64,000 nucleotides of DNA from an uncultured Clostridia bacterium (GTDB lineage: Bacteria > Bacillota > Clostridia > Christensenellales > DTU072): positions 38,056-102,055 of the forward strand of contig CALVUD010000008.1 of assembly GCA_944363505.1 (NCBI GenBank), given 5' to 3'. The translations under genes and the position numbers were made by a program. Shown piece by piece: positions 27,834 through 37,285 of the stretch (its first letter is position 1; each line of letters starts with the position of its first letter). A model generated the notes under the pieces. It was not told the DNA's origin. It saw only the letters and a list, made by a program, of their open reading frames with translations, and searched no databases.

Positions 27834-28898
27834 CTACATCCGGGTGGTCTTGTCCTCGCCTATGCCGTACGCGCCGTCGAGAGTATACACTCTGCCTTCC
27901 GTATCCTCAACCGTGCCGTATATTCTGCCGAAAGGAAGCGCATAGTACACGTCCACCACCAGTAAATGTATCGGCATATAGAATACGTTGTCTATTTCGA
28001 ACCTCAAATCGACTTTGCCGTATTCGTCGCGTATATACCAAGTCTTTGCTTTTCTGGAGTTTTTCGTGAATATCACGGGCGGCAACGGGTAGGATTTACC
28101 CTCCAGCCAGATGAGATTTTCGTTATACGCGTCCTGATCCACGGACTGGTTTCTGGTCAGATTGAAAGCGAATTTTTTAAGTTCGCCGTCTATTTCTATA
28201 TCTCCCATCGTCGTCAGCCAGTCATAGTGCGCGCGGAAAGGATAATATCCCTTGTGATCGTCTATAATGCTTACGGAGCGCTCGTTTGTCGAGAATTTCT
28301 CGCCGTTGAGTTCCACATAGCCCTTGGCTTTCAAAAAATCCTTTTCCGAATAAAGCGGCTTGTTGTCGTCGAAAGGAATGCTGACGATACTTGGCGGCGA
28401 AATGCGTTCGACTTCCATTTTTATCCTGAACACGCCGTCCTTGCCTTCGGAATATCCCTCGGCGCGCGCGAATCCGTTGGCGAGGTCGTTGGTTATTCTG
28501 TATTCGGATTTGTCGGTCTTTAAATAACATTCGCCGTCGATAAGCTGCGGCGCCACTTTGGCTTTCTTTACGGGAACGATATTGCGCCAGGAATAAATCT
28601 TTTTATCCCTTTTGTCGAACCATACGAAAATCGAAAATCCCATGGGACCGGTATTGTATATCGCGCTGACAAGTATCCCCTCATCCATATTCAGCTCGAA
28701 CGCCTCCCATTCCGTCAGCCTCGACTTTTTCATGCAGTCGGGCATCAGCGCGCCGCACGGTTTATCGCAATCCAACATATTCAGGTTCTCGAACGGCGTT
28801 AAAAAGGTTCCGAAATGAGCTTTTCCGTTTTCGACGATGGATTTAGGCGTTTTTACGGGTTCGCGTTTAGGAGAAATATAGTCGGGATACTTTGCCAT
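27834..28898 (-). CDS. DUF2804 family protein
   Basis: 354 aa from ATG at 28898 (AGAGAGGTAG upstream); a longer frame to 28958 lacks a ribosome site. Recognised as DUF2804 from the overall pattern: an early LNMLDCDKPCG segment, WEAFEL, FVWFDKRDKKIYSW, then DWLTTMG, AFNLTRNQSVDQDAYNEN and WYIRDEYGKVDLRFE. The family has a lipocalin/AttH-like beta-barrel look and no settled function. Cytosolic, no signal peptide. Preceded on the same strand by the glycosyltransferase gene. Confidence 0.75.
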   Translation of the reverse strand: MAKYPDYISPKREPVKTPKSIVENGKAHFGTFLTPFENLNMLDCDKPCGALMPDCMKKSRLTEWEAFELNMDEGILVSAIYNTGPMGFSIFVWFDKRDKKIYSWRNIVPVKKAKVAPQLIDGECYLKTDKSEYRITNDLANGFARAEGYSEGKDGVFRIKMEVERISPPSIVSIPFDDNKPLYSEKDFLKAKGYVELNGEKFSTNERSVSIIDDHKGYYPFRAHYDWLTTMGDIEIDGELKKFAFNLTRNQSVDQDAYNENLIWLEGKSYPLPPVIFTKNSRKAKTWYIRDEYGKVDLRFEIDNVFYMPIHLLVVDVYYALPFGRIYGTVEDTEGRVYTLDGAYGIGEDKTTRM

Positions 28899-29014
28899 AA
28901 AAGCTACCTCTCTTTGGTTTATATTTCCGATTATAGCATTTCCGGCCCGATAATTCAAGAGCGTTTTTCTAAAGAAACACGCTTTTTTATTGAAAAGCGC
29001 AACCGAACCGCGGA

Positions 29015-30100
29015 TTATTTTTTGAGGTTTCCGAAATATTTCGAAAAGAATTTCTCGTTATATTTCACGCTTGGATGATCCGGCGCGAGCGCTGCGGCTT
29101 TTTTGTGCATCTCGAAAGCTTCTTCCCTGCGGTTCAACCGCCACAGACAACAGCTCAATTCTATATACGGGAACAGACCTCTTTCCTCCGCCCTTTCGAA
29201 ATCTCCTTCCCGGGAATGATCCGCACAGTTTAAAGCGGCGTTGAACCACAATGCCGCTTCGGCATAGTCTTCGTCTTCTTTTGCAAGGCGTCCCAGCCCG
29301 TTCAGCGCTCCCGCACGCGGAGCTCCGTAAACAAACGACATGACGTAAGCTTTTTTCGCGCCCGTCCTGTCGCCCAGACGGTGTTTGGCGTCGCCGATAA
29401 GTCTTAGCCCTTCGATTTTGTTGACGTAAAACGCGCCGTGCACGTTGAGCATGCTTTCGATCATCAGTATACCTTCTTCCGTATATCCGTTCGTGAGAAG
29501 CTCCTTGCCGTAATAAAATTTGTCGCGTGCGTTCAGTCTGGCGCCTTTTTGTATGTTTTTTCGATATATCTCCAAATTTCTGTCGATCTTTTTGGGCTTG
29601 TCGGGAAGCGGGCGGTGCTCTATGCGAATGTCGCTTTTAACCACTTTGCCGAAGGGAGTCACACATTCGTGAATAAACCCTTTCCATACCGCCCGCCCGT
29701 CGTTTTTCATTATCCTTTCCCGCATGAACGTAAACGTGGGATTACCGTTCGAATCGAACGACGCGTCGTAAAAACAATAAAGGGTATCGGCGTCGGGATT
29801 TTTCTTCCACGCGTTGATCTTGACCGTTTCCTCGTCGCGCACCACGTCGTCCGCGTCCAGCCACATAACGTATTCGCTTTCCGCCTTGGAAAAAGAATAA
29901 TTCCTCGCAGCCGAAAAATCGTAGTTCCATTCGAAATCGTATACTTTATCGGTATACGCGCGTGCGATCTCACGCGTGGAGTCGTCGGAGCCGGTGTCGA
30001 CTACGATGATTTCGTCGGCAAAGCGTTTTGCCGCGTCCAGGCAGCGTCTTAGCACCTTTTCCTCGTTTTTCACTATCATGCAAAGCGATATTTTTGCCAT
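29015..30100 (-). CDS. GT2 glycosyltransferase with TPR-like C-terminus
   Basis: 361 aa. GT-A domain: SLCMIVKNEEKVLRRCLDAA start, nucleotide-sugar motif VVDTGSDDSTREIA, metal-binding MWLDADDV near residue 90 and GFIHECVTP. From about residue 195 the protein is a series of helical TPR-like hairpins (FYYGKELLTNGYTEEG, AGALNGLGRLAKEDEDYAEA). This architecture occurs in SunS-type and spore-surface glycosyltransferases that act on proteins. It is divergent from, and only 67 bases away from, the collagen-like gene, whose Gly-x-Thr repeats are plausible O-glycosylation sites. That pairing is inference by analogy with bclA-linked glycosyltransferase genes. Confidence 0.85.
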   Translation of the reverse strand: MAKISLCMIVKNEEKVLRRCLDAAKRFADEIIVVDTGSDDSTREIARAYTDKVYDFEWNYDFSAARNYSFSKAESEYVMWLDADDVVRDEETVKINAWKKNPDADTLYCFYDASFDSNGNPTFTFMRERIMKNDGRAVWKGFIHECVTPFGKVVKSDIRIEHRPLPDKPKKIDRNLEIYRKNIQKGARLNARDKFYYGKELLTNGYTEEGILMIESMLNVHGAFYVNKIEGLRLIGDAKHRLGDRTGAKKAYVMSFVYGAPRAGALNGLGRLAKEDEDYAEAALWFNAALNCADHSREGDFERAEERGLFPYIELSCCLWRLNRREEAFEMHKKAAALAPDHPSVKYNEKFFSKYFGNLKK

Positions 30101-30167
30101 TTATCACCTTTCCTCTCAAGCATTTATATGATGTATTAGAGCAAATTGCTTATCGGAGGTGACATAT

Positions 30168-30716
<549 letters not shown>

Positions 30717-30831
30717 AAGACGGCTTGTTTCATTACACGATTGTCGCGCTTAAAAACGGCTGACGCAAAATGCGATCAGCCGACCGATTTTAAATATTTA
30801 AATGTCCGTTTAGTATGCGTGAATCGATTTT

Positions 30832-31620
30832 TCAGGTATCTGTTTCTATAATGACGGTATCCGAAACTTCGGAATTATGTCTTCTGCGCCTTCTCCTCGA
30901 ACGGTTTTGAGCCGACTGAGCGCTGTTGACCCTTAATACCTTTTTGGGCGGAGCGGCAAGCGGCAATACCCGCGCCATCATGCCGTTCAGGTCCACGATA
31001 AGAAGTCTGCCCCTGAGCCCCGGTCTGCCGAGCAATACTTTCACCGCCTCCGCCGCCTGGTTGCACCCTATCACGCCCGCGGCGAAGCAAACAACGCTGG
31101 GCTTGACTTCCTCTCGCGCGTTGCCGAATATTTTTTTCAATGTGTCGTCGCCCGGAAAGATCGTCGAAACGTGCCCGTGCCAATGGCTGACGCCTCCCGT
31201 CACCATGGGAATACCCGCTCGTTTGCAGGCGAGCTGAAGGTCGTACCTCGCCCGCATATTGTCCAAAGCGTCCACAACGACGTCGCAGCCTTCTATCAAC
31301 AGATGCGCGTTCAAAGGAGTGATGCGTTCCGCATAAGCCGTCACTTCGCAGCGGTTGTCCTCCCTGAAAAGTTCCGCGATACCCTCCGCCTTGTTTTTGC
31401 CCATAGTGCGACCTATGCAAAAAACCTGACGGTTATAATTGCTGTCGCAGAACTCGTCGAAATCGCAAAGCACGAGTTTGCCTATGCCTATCCTGCTGAG
31501 CATTTCCGCGACGAAACCGCCGAGCCCTCCGCACCCCGCTATGAACACCGTCTTTTTTGAAAGAATCGCCTGTTCTTCCGAAGTGATCGCGCCGATATTC
31601 CTTTTTAATCTCTCGTCCAT
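30832..31620 (-). CDS. MoeB/ThiF/HesA-family adenylyltransferase (E1-like)
   Basis: 262 aa from ATG at 31620 (GAGGG upstream); a longer frame to 31764 runs through the divergent promoter and is rejected. ATP-binding [39 protein letters not shown] with the catalytic Arg, [13 protein letters not shown] and the [20 protein letters not shown] region. The CxxC zinc pairs of canonical MoeB are not evident. It should adenylate the C-terminal Gly-Gly of the MoaD-like protein encoded in this element. The tail is strikingly basic (RSRRRRRRH). It is the gene nearest the left end of the element. Confidence 0.85.
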   Translation of the reverse strand: MDERLKRNIGAITSEEQAILSKKTVFIAGCGGLGGFVAEMLSRIGIGKLVLCDFDEFCDSNYNRQVFCIGRTMGKNKAEGIAELFREDNRCEVTAYAERITPLNAHLLIEGCDVVVDALDNMRARYDLQLACKRAGIPMVTGGVSHWHGHVSTIFPGDDTLKKIFGNAREEVKPSVVCFAAGVIGCNQAAEAVKVLLGRPGLRGRLLIVDLNGMMARVLPLAAPPKKVLRVNSAQSAQNRSRRRRRRHNSEVSDTVIIETDT

Positions 31621-31757
31621 TATTCCCTCTGTGCGCGGGTGTGTCAACGATCCCGCCTCGGATAATATTGTATGCCCGCTACCGAAATTTGTCAATACGC
31701 CCCGGTCTTTGCCCCGCGCCCAAACCGCCTTACGCCGCAACGCCCGCAAACCGCCCG

Positions 31758-31786
31758 TTGACATCTTGTCGTCCGAATAGTATTAT
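31758..31786 (+). promoter_or_regulatory. Promoter of the LRR lipoprotein gene
   Basis: TTGACA (31758-31763), 17-base spacer, TATTAT (31781-31786). Confidence 0.7.
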
Positions 31787-31876
31787 TATAGTGTCATATA
31801 TCGTTGTTCCCGATCTCCCCGCTTTATCGTGCGGATCGTTATCGGGCTTGCTTTGCGCATCGGATAAGGGCATATT

Positions 31877-33202
31877 ATGAAAAACAAGTTTCTATCGATC
31901 ATGACCGTTCTGTGTTTGTTTTTACTTGCCTCTACGCTCGCCGCCTGCTCAAACGACGCAGCCGAAGATCGGGACGAATACGCGGGGCTCAAATTCCTCC
32001 TTATCGACGACGAATACTGCGTTATGGGGTTCAAAAGCGAATATGATAATACTCCGAACGTGGTCATTCCCGGAAATTACAAAGGCTATCCAGTCACCCA
32101 AATAAACGGATACGCGTTCTCGTCGTGCGCGGAGCTGGTTTCGGTCTATATCCCGAATTCGGTGAGCAGTATAGGTCCCTACGCATTCAAAGGTTGCGAC
32201 TCGCTGGCGGAGATAAGGCTATCGAACTCGATTACGGATATCGGAAGAAACGCCTTCGAAAGTTGCAGTTCTCTCACTTCTTTTTCGATCCCCTCCAGCA
32301 TAACGACAATAAAGGACGAAACTTTCAGAAATTGCAAGTCGCTTACTTCGGTAGACCTGCCGAGTTCGATAGAACATATCAATGCGGGCGCTTTCTTAAA
32401 CTGCACGTCGCTTATTTCGATAGAGCTCCCCGACTCGGTAAGTTTAGTAAAAGAAAAGGCTTTTATGAATTGCTTTTCGCTCGTTTCCGCAGTCGTCGGA
32501 AGCAATGTGTTTACCATAGAAACGGACGCTTTCAAGAATTGTCCCAAGCTCGTAGAGATTAAAAACAATAGCTGGTTTTTGAACATAAGGGCGGGTGAGA
32601 CCGACAACGGAAGCATTGGATATTACGCCAAGCATATATACGATATCGGCGAGTCGCAACTTACGGAACGGGACGGATTTATTTTCTATCACGATGACGA
32701 CGAAAGCTTGCTCTTAGGTTATTGCGGCAAACAGACCGACTTGACGTTACCCGACGGATTTACCGCCTATAACGGCGATGTCGTCACCGAATACGACGTC
32801 TTTAATTACGCCTTTTTAGGTCAAAAATCTCTTTGCTCCGTCACCTTCGACGGCGCGGCTACGAGTATAGGCAATTTCGCTTTCGCGTTGTGCCGCGCTC
32901 TCCGTTCGGTAGTCATCGGAGCTCCCGTCGCCCGGATAGGCTTCGGGGCCTTTGCGGCTTGCAATTCGCTTACTTCATTGACCGTGGGCAAATCCGTTAC
33001 GGATATCGCAATCGCGGCGTTTCTCAATTCTTTGTCGCTCGACTCGGTAAAATTCGAAGACGCCGAAGGTTGGCAAATTTCCAAAACCAAGGACTTTGCC
33101 GAATACGTTTCTTTGGAAAGCGCGGAGCTTAACGATCCTCAAACGGCGGCAAATTATATTAAACTCGATTACTTTGAGCGCTACTGGCGCAAAGTAAAAT
33201 AA
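31877..33202 (+). CDS. BspA-type leucine-rich-repeat lipoprotein
   Basis: 441 aa. Signal peptide with lipobox STLAAC at about residue 23, so it is probably lipid-anchored outside the cell. At least eight BspA/TpLRR (LRR_5) repeats of about 23 residues follow, with the pattern I-x-x-x-A-F-x-x-C-x-x-L (GYAFSSCAELVSVYIPNSV, YAFKGCDSLAEIRLSNSI, NAFESCSSLTSFSIPSSI). A non-repeat insert lies at about residues 230-300. Such proteins bind host or bacterial surface ligands. It has no evident link to tungsten chemistry, although it sits inside the element between the E1-like gene and the AOR operon. GCATATT rather than a clear SD precedes the ATG. Confidence 0.85.
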   Translation: MKNKFLSIMTVLCLFLLASTLAACSNDAAEDRDEYAGLKFLLIDDEYCVMGFKSEYDNTPNVVIPGNYKGYPVTQINGYAFSSCAELVSVYIPNSVSSIGPYAFKGCDSLAEIRLSNSITDIGRNAFESCSSLTSFSIPSSITTIKDETFRNCKSLTSVDLPSSIEHINAGAFLNCTSLISIELPDSVSLVKEKAFMNCFSLVSAVVGSNVFTIETDAFKNCPKLVEIKNNSWFLNIRAGETDNGSIGYYAKHIYDIGESQLTERDGFIFYHDDDESLLLGYCGKQTDLTLPDGFTAYNGDVVTEYDVFNYAFLGQKSLCSVTFDGAATSIGNFAFALCRALRSVVIGAPVARIGFGAFAACNSLTSLTVGKSVTDIAIAAFLNSLSLDSVKFEDAEGWQISKTKDFAEYVSLESAELNDPQTAANYIKLDYFERYWRKVK

Positions 33203-33312
33203 CATTTATCTCATGTTCCCGTTCATACTCGAGAATCGGTAAACTGTCCTATTTCCTTTCTTTCGGTAACCGAAGACAAAAAAGTCTTATTTTCCCCGAA
33301 AAGATTTGAGTA

Positions 33313-33341
33313 TTGAACATTTCGGGCGGGCGTGGTAAAAT
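33313..33341 (+). promoter_or_regulatory. Promoter of the AOR-cofactor operon
   Basis: TTGAAC (33313-33318), 17-base spacer, TAAAAT (33336-33341). The leader to 33392 is short, with one GGCGG/CCGCC hairpin just ahead of the ribosome site. Confidence 0.65.
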
Positions 33342-33391
33342 ATGGGTACGGAATATTTGTAAGGCGGGTTTTGCCGCCGAACGGAGGCGAT

Positions 33392-35347
33392 ATGTCAATT
33401 TCATACGGCGCTTATGCGGGTAAAGTATTGAAAATCGACCTGACGTCGCAAACGGTATCCGATTATCCCGTTGGCGACGAGGATTTAAAACTTTTCCTCG
33501 GCGGAAAGATTCTTGCCGCGAGAATATTGAACGATTTTATAAAAGGTCCTCTGGATCCTCTCGGAGAAGAAAACGTAATGGTTGTGTCTTCCGGACCGCT
33601 GAACGCTACGGGGTGTCCTTCGTCGTCTCGCTTTAACGTCAGCGCCGTATCGCCGTTGACGGGGCTTCTCACCAGCAGCAACTGCGGCGGCAGCTTCGGT
33701 TGCACTTTAAAACGCGCCGGCATAGACGCTCTCGTGATAACGGGCAAAAGCCCTTATTGGGTTTATATCGACATCGACGCCGACGGCGTGAAGTTCAAGG
33801 ACGCAGAATCATTGCGCGGCAAAGGCACGAGCGAAACCCAGGAAGCCATCGGCGGCAAAGGCAGCAAACTCGTCATCGGTCCCGCGGGCGAGCATTTAGT
33901 AAGATACGCCTGCGCCGTAAGCGACGAACGCGCCGCGGGACGCGGCGGCATCGGCGCCGTCATGGGCTCCAAAAATCTTAAAGCCGTCGTCGTTACCGGC
34001 AGAAAAAACCCCGCCGTATACGACGCGGAAAAACTTCGCAAAATCAAGGCGAAGTGGACCAAACGCCTTAAATCCCATCCCCTGACGGGCGAACAGCTGC
34101 CGAGGCTGGGAACCGCCGCATTGATAGCAAGCATGCAACAAAAACGTCTGCTTGCCACCAAAAACTTCACGGACGGACGTTTTTCGGGTTATGCTTCGAT
34201 ATCGGGAGAGGAACTCGCCGAAAAATTTCTCGTGCGCAACAAAGGCTGCATTTCCTGCCCTATCCGATGCGCGCGCGTCGTCGAGGTGGACGGAAAACCG
34301 GTCAAGGGTCCCGAGGTCGAGATCATGGGACTCATGGGAGCCAATATTTTAAACGACGACCTCGGTCAGATAATAAAATGGAATTACGAAATGGACGAAC
34401 TCGGAATGGATACCATATCTGCTTCGGGCACGATAGCTTTCGCAATGGAACTGAACGAAAAAGGCATGTGGGATTCGGGGCTGGAATTCGGCAAAACCGA
34501 CAATATCTCCGATGTGCTGAAAGAGATCGCTTTCCGTTCCTCGGAACGCGGCGACAAACTCGCCCAAGGTTCCAGAAAACTTTCCGAGGAGTTCGGAGGC
34601 GAGGACTTCTGCATACAGGTTAAGGGTATGGAGCTGTCCGCATACGAGCCGCGCGGCGCGGTCGGACAGGGACTGGGGTATTCCGTGGCAAACCGCGGCG
34701 GATGCCACCTGAACGCGGGCTACGAAGTGGTCGTGGAGGGACTGGGACTGACGATAAACCCGTATACCGTGCACGGCAAAGCCGAGATCGCCGTCATGTT
34801 CCAGAACCTGATGGAGGCGGTCAGCGCGGGCGGCAACTGCCTGTTCACTACTTACGCGTTCTTCCCGTTCTTTCTGTTCAAGCGTCCCAACAGTATGCTT
34901 TCGAAAACGGTCAACAAGGCTCTGCCTTATCTCGGCGGCCCCCTGCACGTCATAAACAAGTACCCCCACCTCGCGCACATACATCTGACATCGATGCTTC
35001 CGCATACCAAAGCGTTGTCGGCGGCAACGGGTATGAAGATAACCATGGGCGACCTGATGCGTATCGGCGCCAGAGGTTTCAACCTCGAAAGAACGATAAA
35101 CGCGCGCCTGGGCATTTCCGCAAAAGACGACAAGTTGCCGAAACGTCTTACCGACTGCGAGCAGGTGCCGGGAGATCCCAGAACCAAAGTACCGCAGGCG
35201 AAACTGAAAAAGAACTTCTATTTCGCGCGAGGCTGGGACTCGGACGGCATGGTCAAGCCTAAAACCGCGAAATACTATTCGATAGACGCCCTCGACGATA
35301 TAGGGGCGCGTCCGGTTTCGGGTGCGGAGCACGTAGTTGTAAAATAA
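33392..35347 (+). CDS. Tungsten-type aldehyde:ferredoxin oxidoreductase family enzyme
   Basis: 651 aa from ATG at 33392 (CGGAGG upstream). N-terminal AOR domain YAGKVLKIDLTSQTVSDYPV with FLGGKILAARIL. [4Fe-4S] ligands in CISCPIRC (about residue 286) and a likely fourth Cys in AGGNCLFTT. DTISASGTIAFAMEL and GLGYSVANRGGCHLNAGYE match bis-pterdithiolate binding regions. AOR-family enzymes oxidise aldehydes or related substrates with ferredoxin at a bis-tungstopterin centre. The tungstate importer and cofactor genes in the element support W over Mo. No ferredoxin-like or electron-bifurcating partner gene is adjacent, so the electron acceptor and substrate are unknown. First gene of a tightly packed seven- to eight-gene operon. 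Confidence 0.93.
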   Translation: MSISYGAYAGKVLKIDLTSQTVSDYPVGDEDLKLFLGGKILAARILNDFIKGPLDPLGEENVMVVSSGPLNATGCPSSSRFNVSAVSPLTGLLTSSNCGGSFGCTLKRAGIDALVITGKSPYWVYIDIDADGVKFKDAESLRGKGTSETQEAIGGKGSKLVIGPAGEHLVRYACAVSDERAAGRGGIGAVMGSKNLKAVVVTGRKNPAVYDAEKLRKIKAKWTKRLKSHPLTGEQLPRLGTAALIASMQQKRLLATKNFTDGRFSGYASISGEELAEKFLVRNKGCISCPIRCARVVEVDGKPVKGPEVEIMGLMGANILNDDLGQIIKWNYEMDELGMDTISASGTIAFAMELNEKGMWDSGLEFGKTDNISDVLKEIAFRSSERGDKLAQGSRKLSEEFGGEDFCIQVKGMELSAYEPRGAVGQGLGYSVANRGGCHLNAGYEVVVEGLGLTINPYTVHGKAEIAVMFQNLMEAVSAGGNCLFTTYAFFPFFLFKRPNSMLSKTVNKALPYLGGPLHVINKYPHLAHIHLTSMLPHTKALSAATGMKITMGDLMRIGARGFNLERTINARLGISAKDDKLPKRLTDCEQVPGDPRTKVPQAKLKKNFYFARGWDSDGMVKPKTAKYYSIDALDDIGARPVSGAEHVVVK

Positions 35348-35595
35348 TGGTTACCGTAGAGTTTTTCGGTCTGTACCGACTAAATTACCATATGAAAAGC
35401 ATCGAGGTGGAGGCGTCCACCGTAAAAGAGCTGTTTCAAAAAATTTACGAAGTCAACCCTTTTTATACGGTAAAAGAATTGAAGCACTCCATCGTGATAG
35501 TCAACGACGTCAATTTCAACGATCTCAAAAAATACAGAACGCCCTTAAAGGACGGCGACCGCGTCCTTATAATGAGCCCCGCTTCGGGAGGTTGA
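35347..35595 (+). CDS. moaD: MoaD-like ubiquitin-fold sulfur carrier
   Basis: 82 aa beta-grasp protein ending MSPASGG; the terminal Gly-Gly is the site adenylated by an E1-like partner and converted to a thiocarboxylate. The N-terminus VEFFGLYRLNYHMKSIEVEA and the GDRVLIM segment fit MoaD/ThiS. Its ATG overlaps the AOR stop (TAATG). It should deliver sulfur for the pterin dithiolene, normally with MoaE, which is not found in the window. Confidence 0.85.
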   Translation: MVTVEFFGLYRLNYHMKSIEVEASTVKELFQKIYEVNPFYTVKELKHSIVIVNDVNFNDLKKYRTPLKDGDRVLIMSPASGG

Positions 35596-35600
35596 AGCAT

Positions 35601-36089
35601 ATGTATACCGCGGCGATTTTAACCATGTCCGACGCTTGTTACGCATCAAAACGCGAAGACAAAGCCACTCCGGCAGTCCGCGAAATCCTTATTAACTCGG
35701 GTTTCGAGGTCGTCGAGAGCGCGTTACTGCCCGACGAAAAAGAACTGATAACCGAAAAGCTTTCCTTGCTCGTTTCAAAGGGGTACAACCTGATAGTTAC
35801 CACGGGCGGCACGGGCTTTTCCGCACGCGACGTTACCCCCGAAGCCACGCTTATGCTGGGCGGAAGACGCGCCGACGGCGTCGCCGAAGCCATGCGAACG
35901 AATTCGATGCGTTATACGCCGCGCGCGATGCTGAGCCGCGGAGTTTGCGTGATAGTCGATAAAAGCGTGATCGTCAACCTGCCGGGTTCGCCTAAAGCGT
36001 GCGCGGAAAATCTGGAATTCGTGATCGAACCGTTAAAGCACGGTATCGACGCCCTATCCGGCGCCGTAACGGAGTGCGCGAGAAAATGA
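35601..36089 (+). CDS. mog: MogA/MoaB-type molybdopterin adenylyltransferase
   Basis: 162 aa from ATG at 35601, chosen because GGGAGG lies seven bases upstream; a TTG nine bases earlier is less likely. MPT-binding signatures TTGGTGFSARDVTPEA and NLPGSPKACAENLE identify the MoCF_biosynth domain. It adenylates molybdopterin before metal insertion. Stop overlaps the next start (ATGA). Confidence 0.9.
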   Translation: MYTAAILTMSDACYASKREDKATPAVREILINSGFEVVESALLPDEKELITEKLSLLVSKGYNLIVTTGGTGFSARDVTPEATLMLGGRRADGVAEAMRTNSMRYTPRAMLSRGVCVIVDKSVIVNLPGSPKACAENLEFVIEPLKHGIDALSGAVTECARK

Positions 36090-37285
36090 ACGTCATCCCT
36101 TACGCACTTGCCGTCGAGAAGCTGACGGACGCATTCGGAAAAATACTCGTAACGGAGACCGTTCCCGTATCTTGCGCGATGGCAAGGATATTGGCTTGCG
36201 ACGTATACTCTCCCGAAGATTTTCCCCCGTTCGACCGCTCCACCGTGGACGGTTACGCCCATTCCTATAAAGATTCTTCGGCAGCTTCCGCCGCAGTACC
36301 GTCGGTATTGACCCTGAAGGGCGAAGTCGCTATGGGCGAATACACCGAAGCGCGCATAAACAGCGGAGAATGCTTCTACGTTCCGACGGGCGCCATGCTC
36401 CCCGCTGGCGCGGACGCCGTTACGATGATCGAAAACGCCGAGGTATCGAACGGAGAAGTATACGTTTCGTCCTCTCTTCACCGCGGCGAAAACGTCGTTT
36501 TTAAAGGCGCGGACGTTCACGTCGGCGAAACCGTGATACGCCGTGGCGAACGCCTGTTAAGCCCTGAAATCGGCTTATTGTGCTCGCTCGGGATCAACTT
36601 TGTCCGGGTATACAAAAAGCTTTCGTTCTATGTCGTCTCGACGGGCGACGAACTCGTTGCTCCCGATGAAGAATGTCAAAAAGGTAAGATCAGGGATACC
36701 AATACCGCTGTTTTGACAGCCGAATTATCCGGAATCGGAAACGTGGTCGGAGCAATGACGGTAAACGACGATTATAATAAACTGTCCGCAACCGTTCGCA
36801 AAGGGCTGTCCGAAGCGGACGTCGTCATACTCAGCGGCGGCAGTTCGGTAGGCAAAGCCGATTATACCGCGAAACTCTTTTCCGAATACGGCAGACCGCT
36901 TTTCGGCGGCGTAGCCGTAAAGCCCGGAAAACCCACTCTCGCCGCCGAAGCGGACAACAAGCTGTTGATCGGGCTTCCGGGGCATCCGATGGCGGCGTTC
37001 ACCTCTTACAGGCTGATCGTTCTGCGCGCGTTGCTGAACGCGTGCGGCTCCGATACTGAGCCGCCCGTGGTATGCCGCGCCGCGAAAAATTTCCCGGGAG
37101 GCAGAGGAAGAAGCGCAGTCATACCCGTCAGGCTCGTCAACAAGGACGAATTTACCGCTGCGGAACCCCTTTTTTATAAATCGGGAATGTTGTCCGTGAT
37201 ATCGTCCGCCGACGGATTCGCCCTGCTTCCCGATTATGTCGAGGGCGTTCCCGCGGGAGCGCCGCTGGAGATTTACAGAATATGA
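36086..37285 (+). CDS. moeA: MoeA molybdopterin molybdenumtransferase (metal insertase)
   Basis: 399 aa from ATG at 36086, overlapping the mog stop. PFDRSTVDGYAH (domain I), PTGAMLPAGADAVTMIENAE, STGDELV, ILSGGSSVGKADYTAKLF and GLPGHPMAAFTSYRLIV are all standard MoeA motifs. It inserts molybdate or, in this context probably, tungstate into adenylated pterin. It is one of two MoeA-type genes in tandem, consistent with systems making W cofactor. Confidence 0.92.
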   Translation: MNVIPYALAVEKLTDAFGKILVTETVPVSCAMARILACDVYSPEDFPPFDRSTVDGYAHSYKDSSAASAAVPSVLTLKGEVAMGEYTEARINSGECFYVPTGAMLPAGADAVTMIENAEVSNGEVYVSSSLHRGENVVFKGADVHVGETVIRRGERLLSPEIGLLCSLGINFVRVYKKLSFYVVSTGDELVAPDEECQKGKIRDTNTAVLTAELSGIGNVVGAMTVNDDYNKLSATVRKGLSEADVVILSGGSSVGKADYTAKLFSEYGRPLFGGVAVKPGKPTLAAEADNKLLIGLPGHPMAAFTSYRLIVLRALLNACGSDTEPPVVCRAAKNFPGGRGRSAVIPVRLVNKDEFTAAEPLFYKSGMLSVISSADGFALLPDYVEGVPAGAPLEIYRI

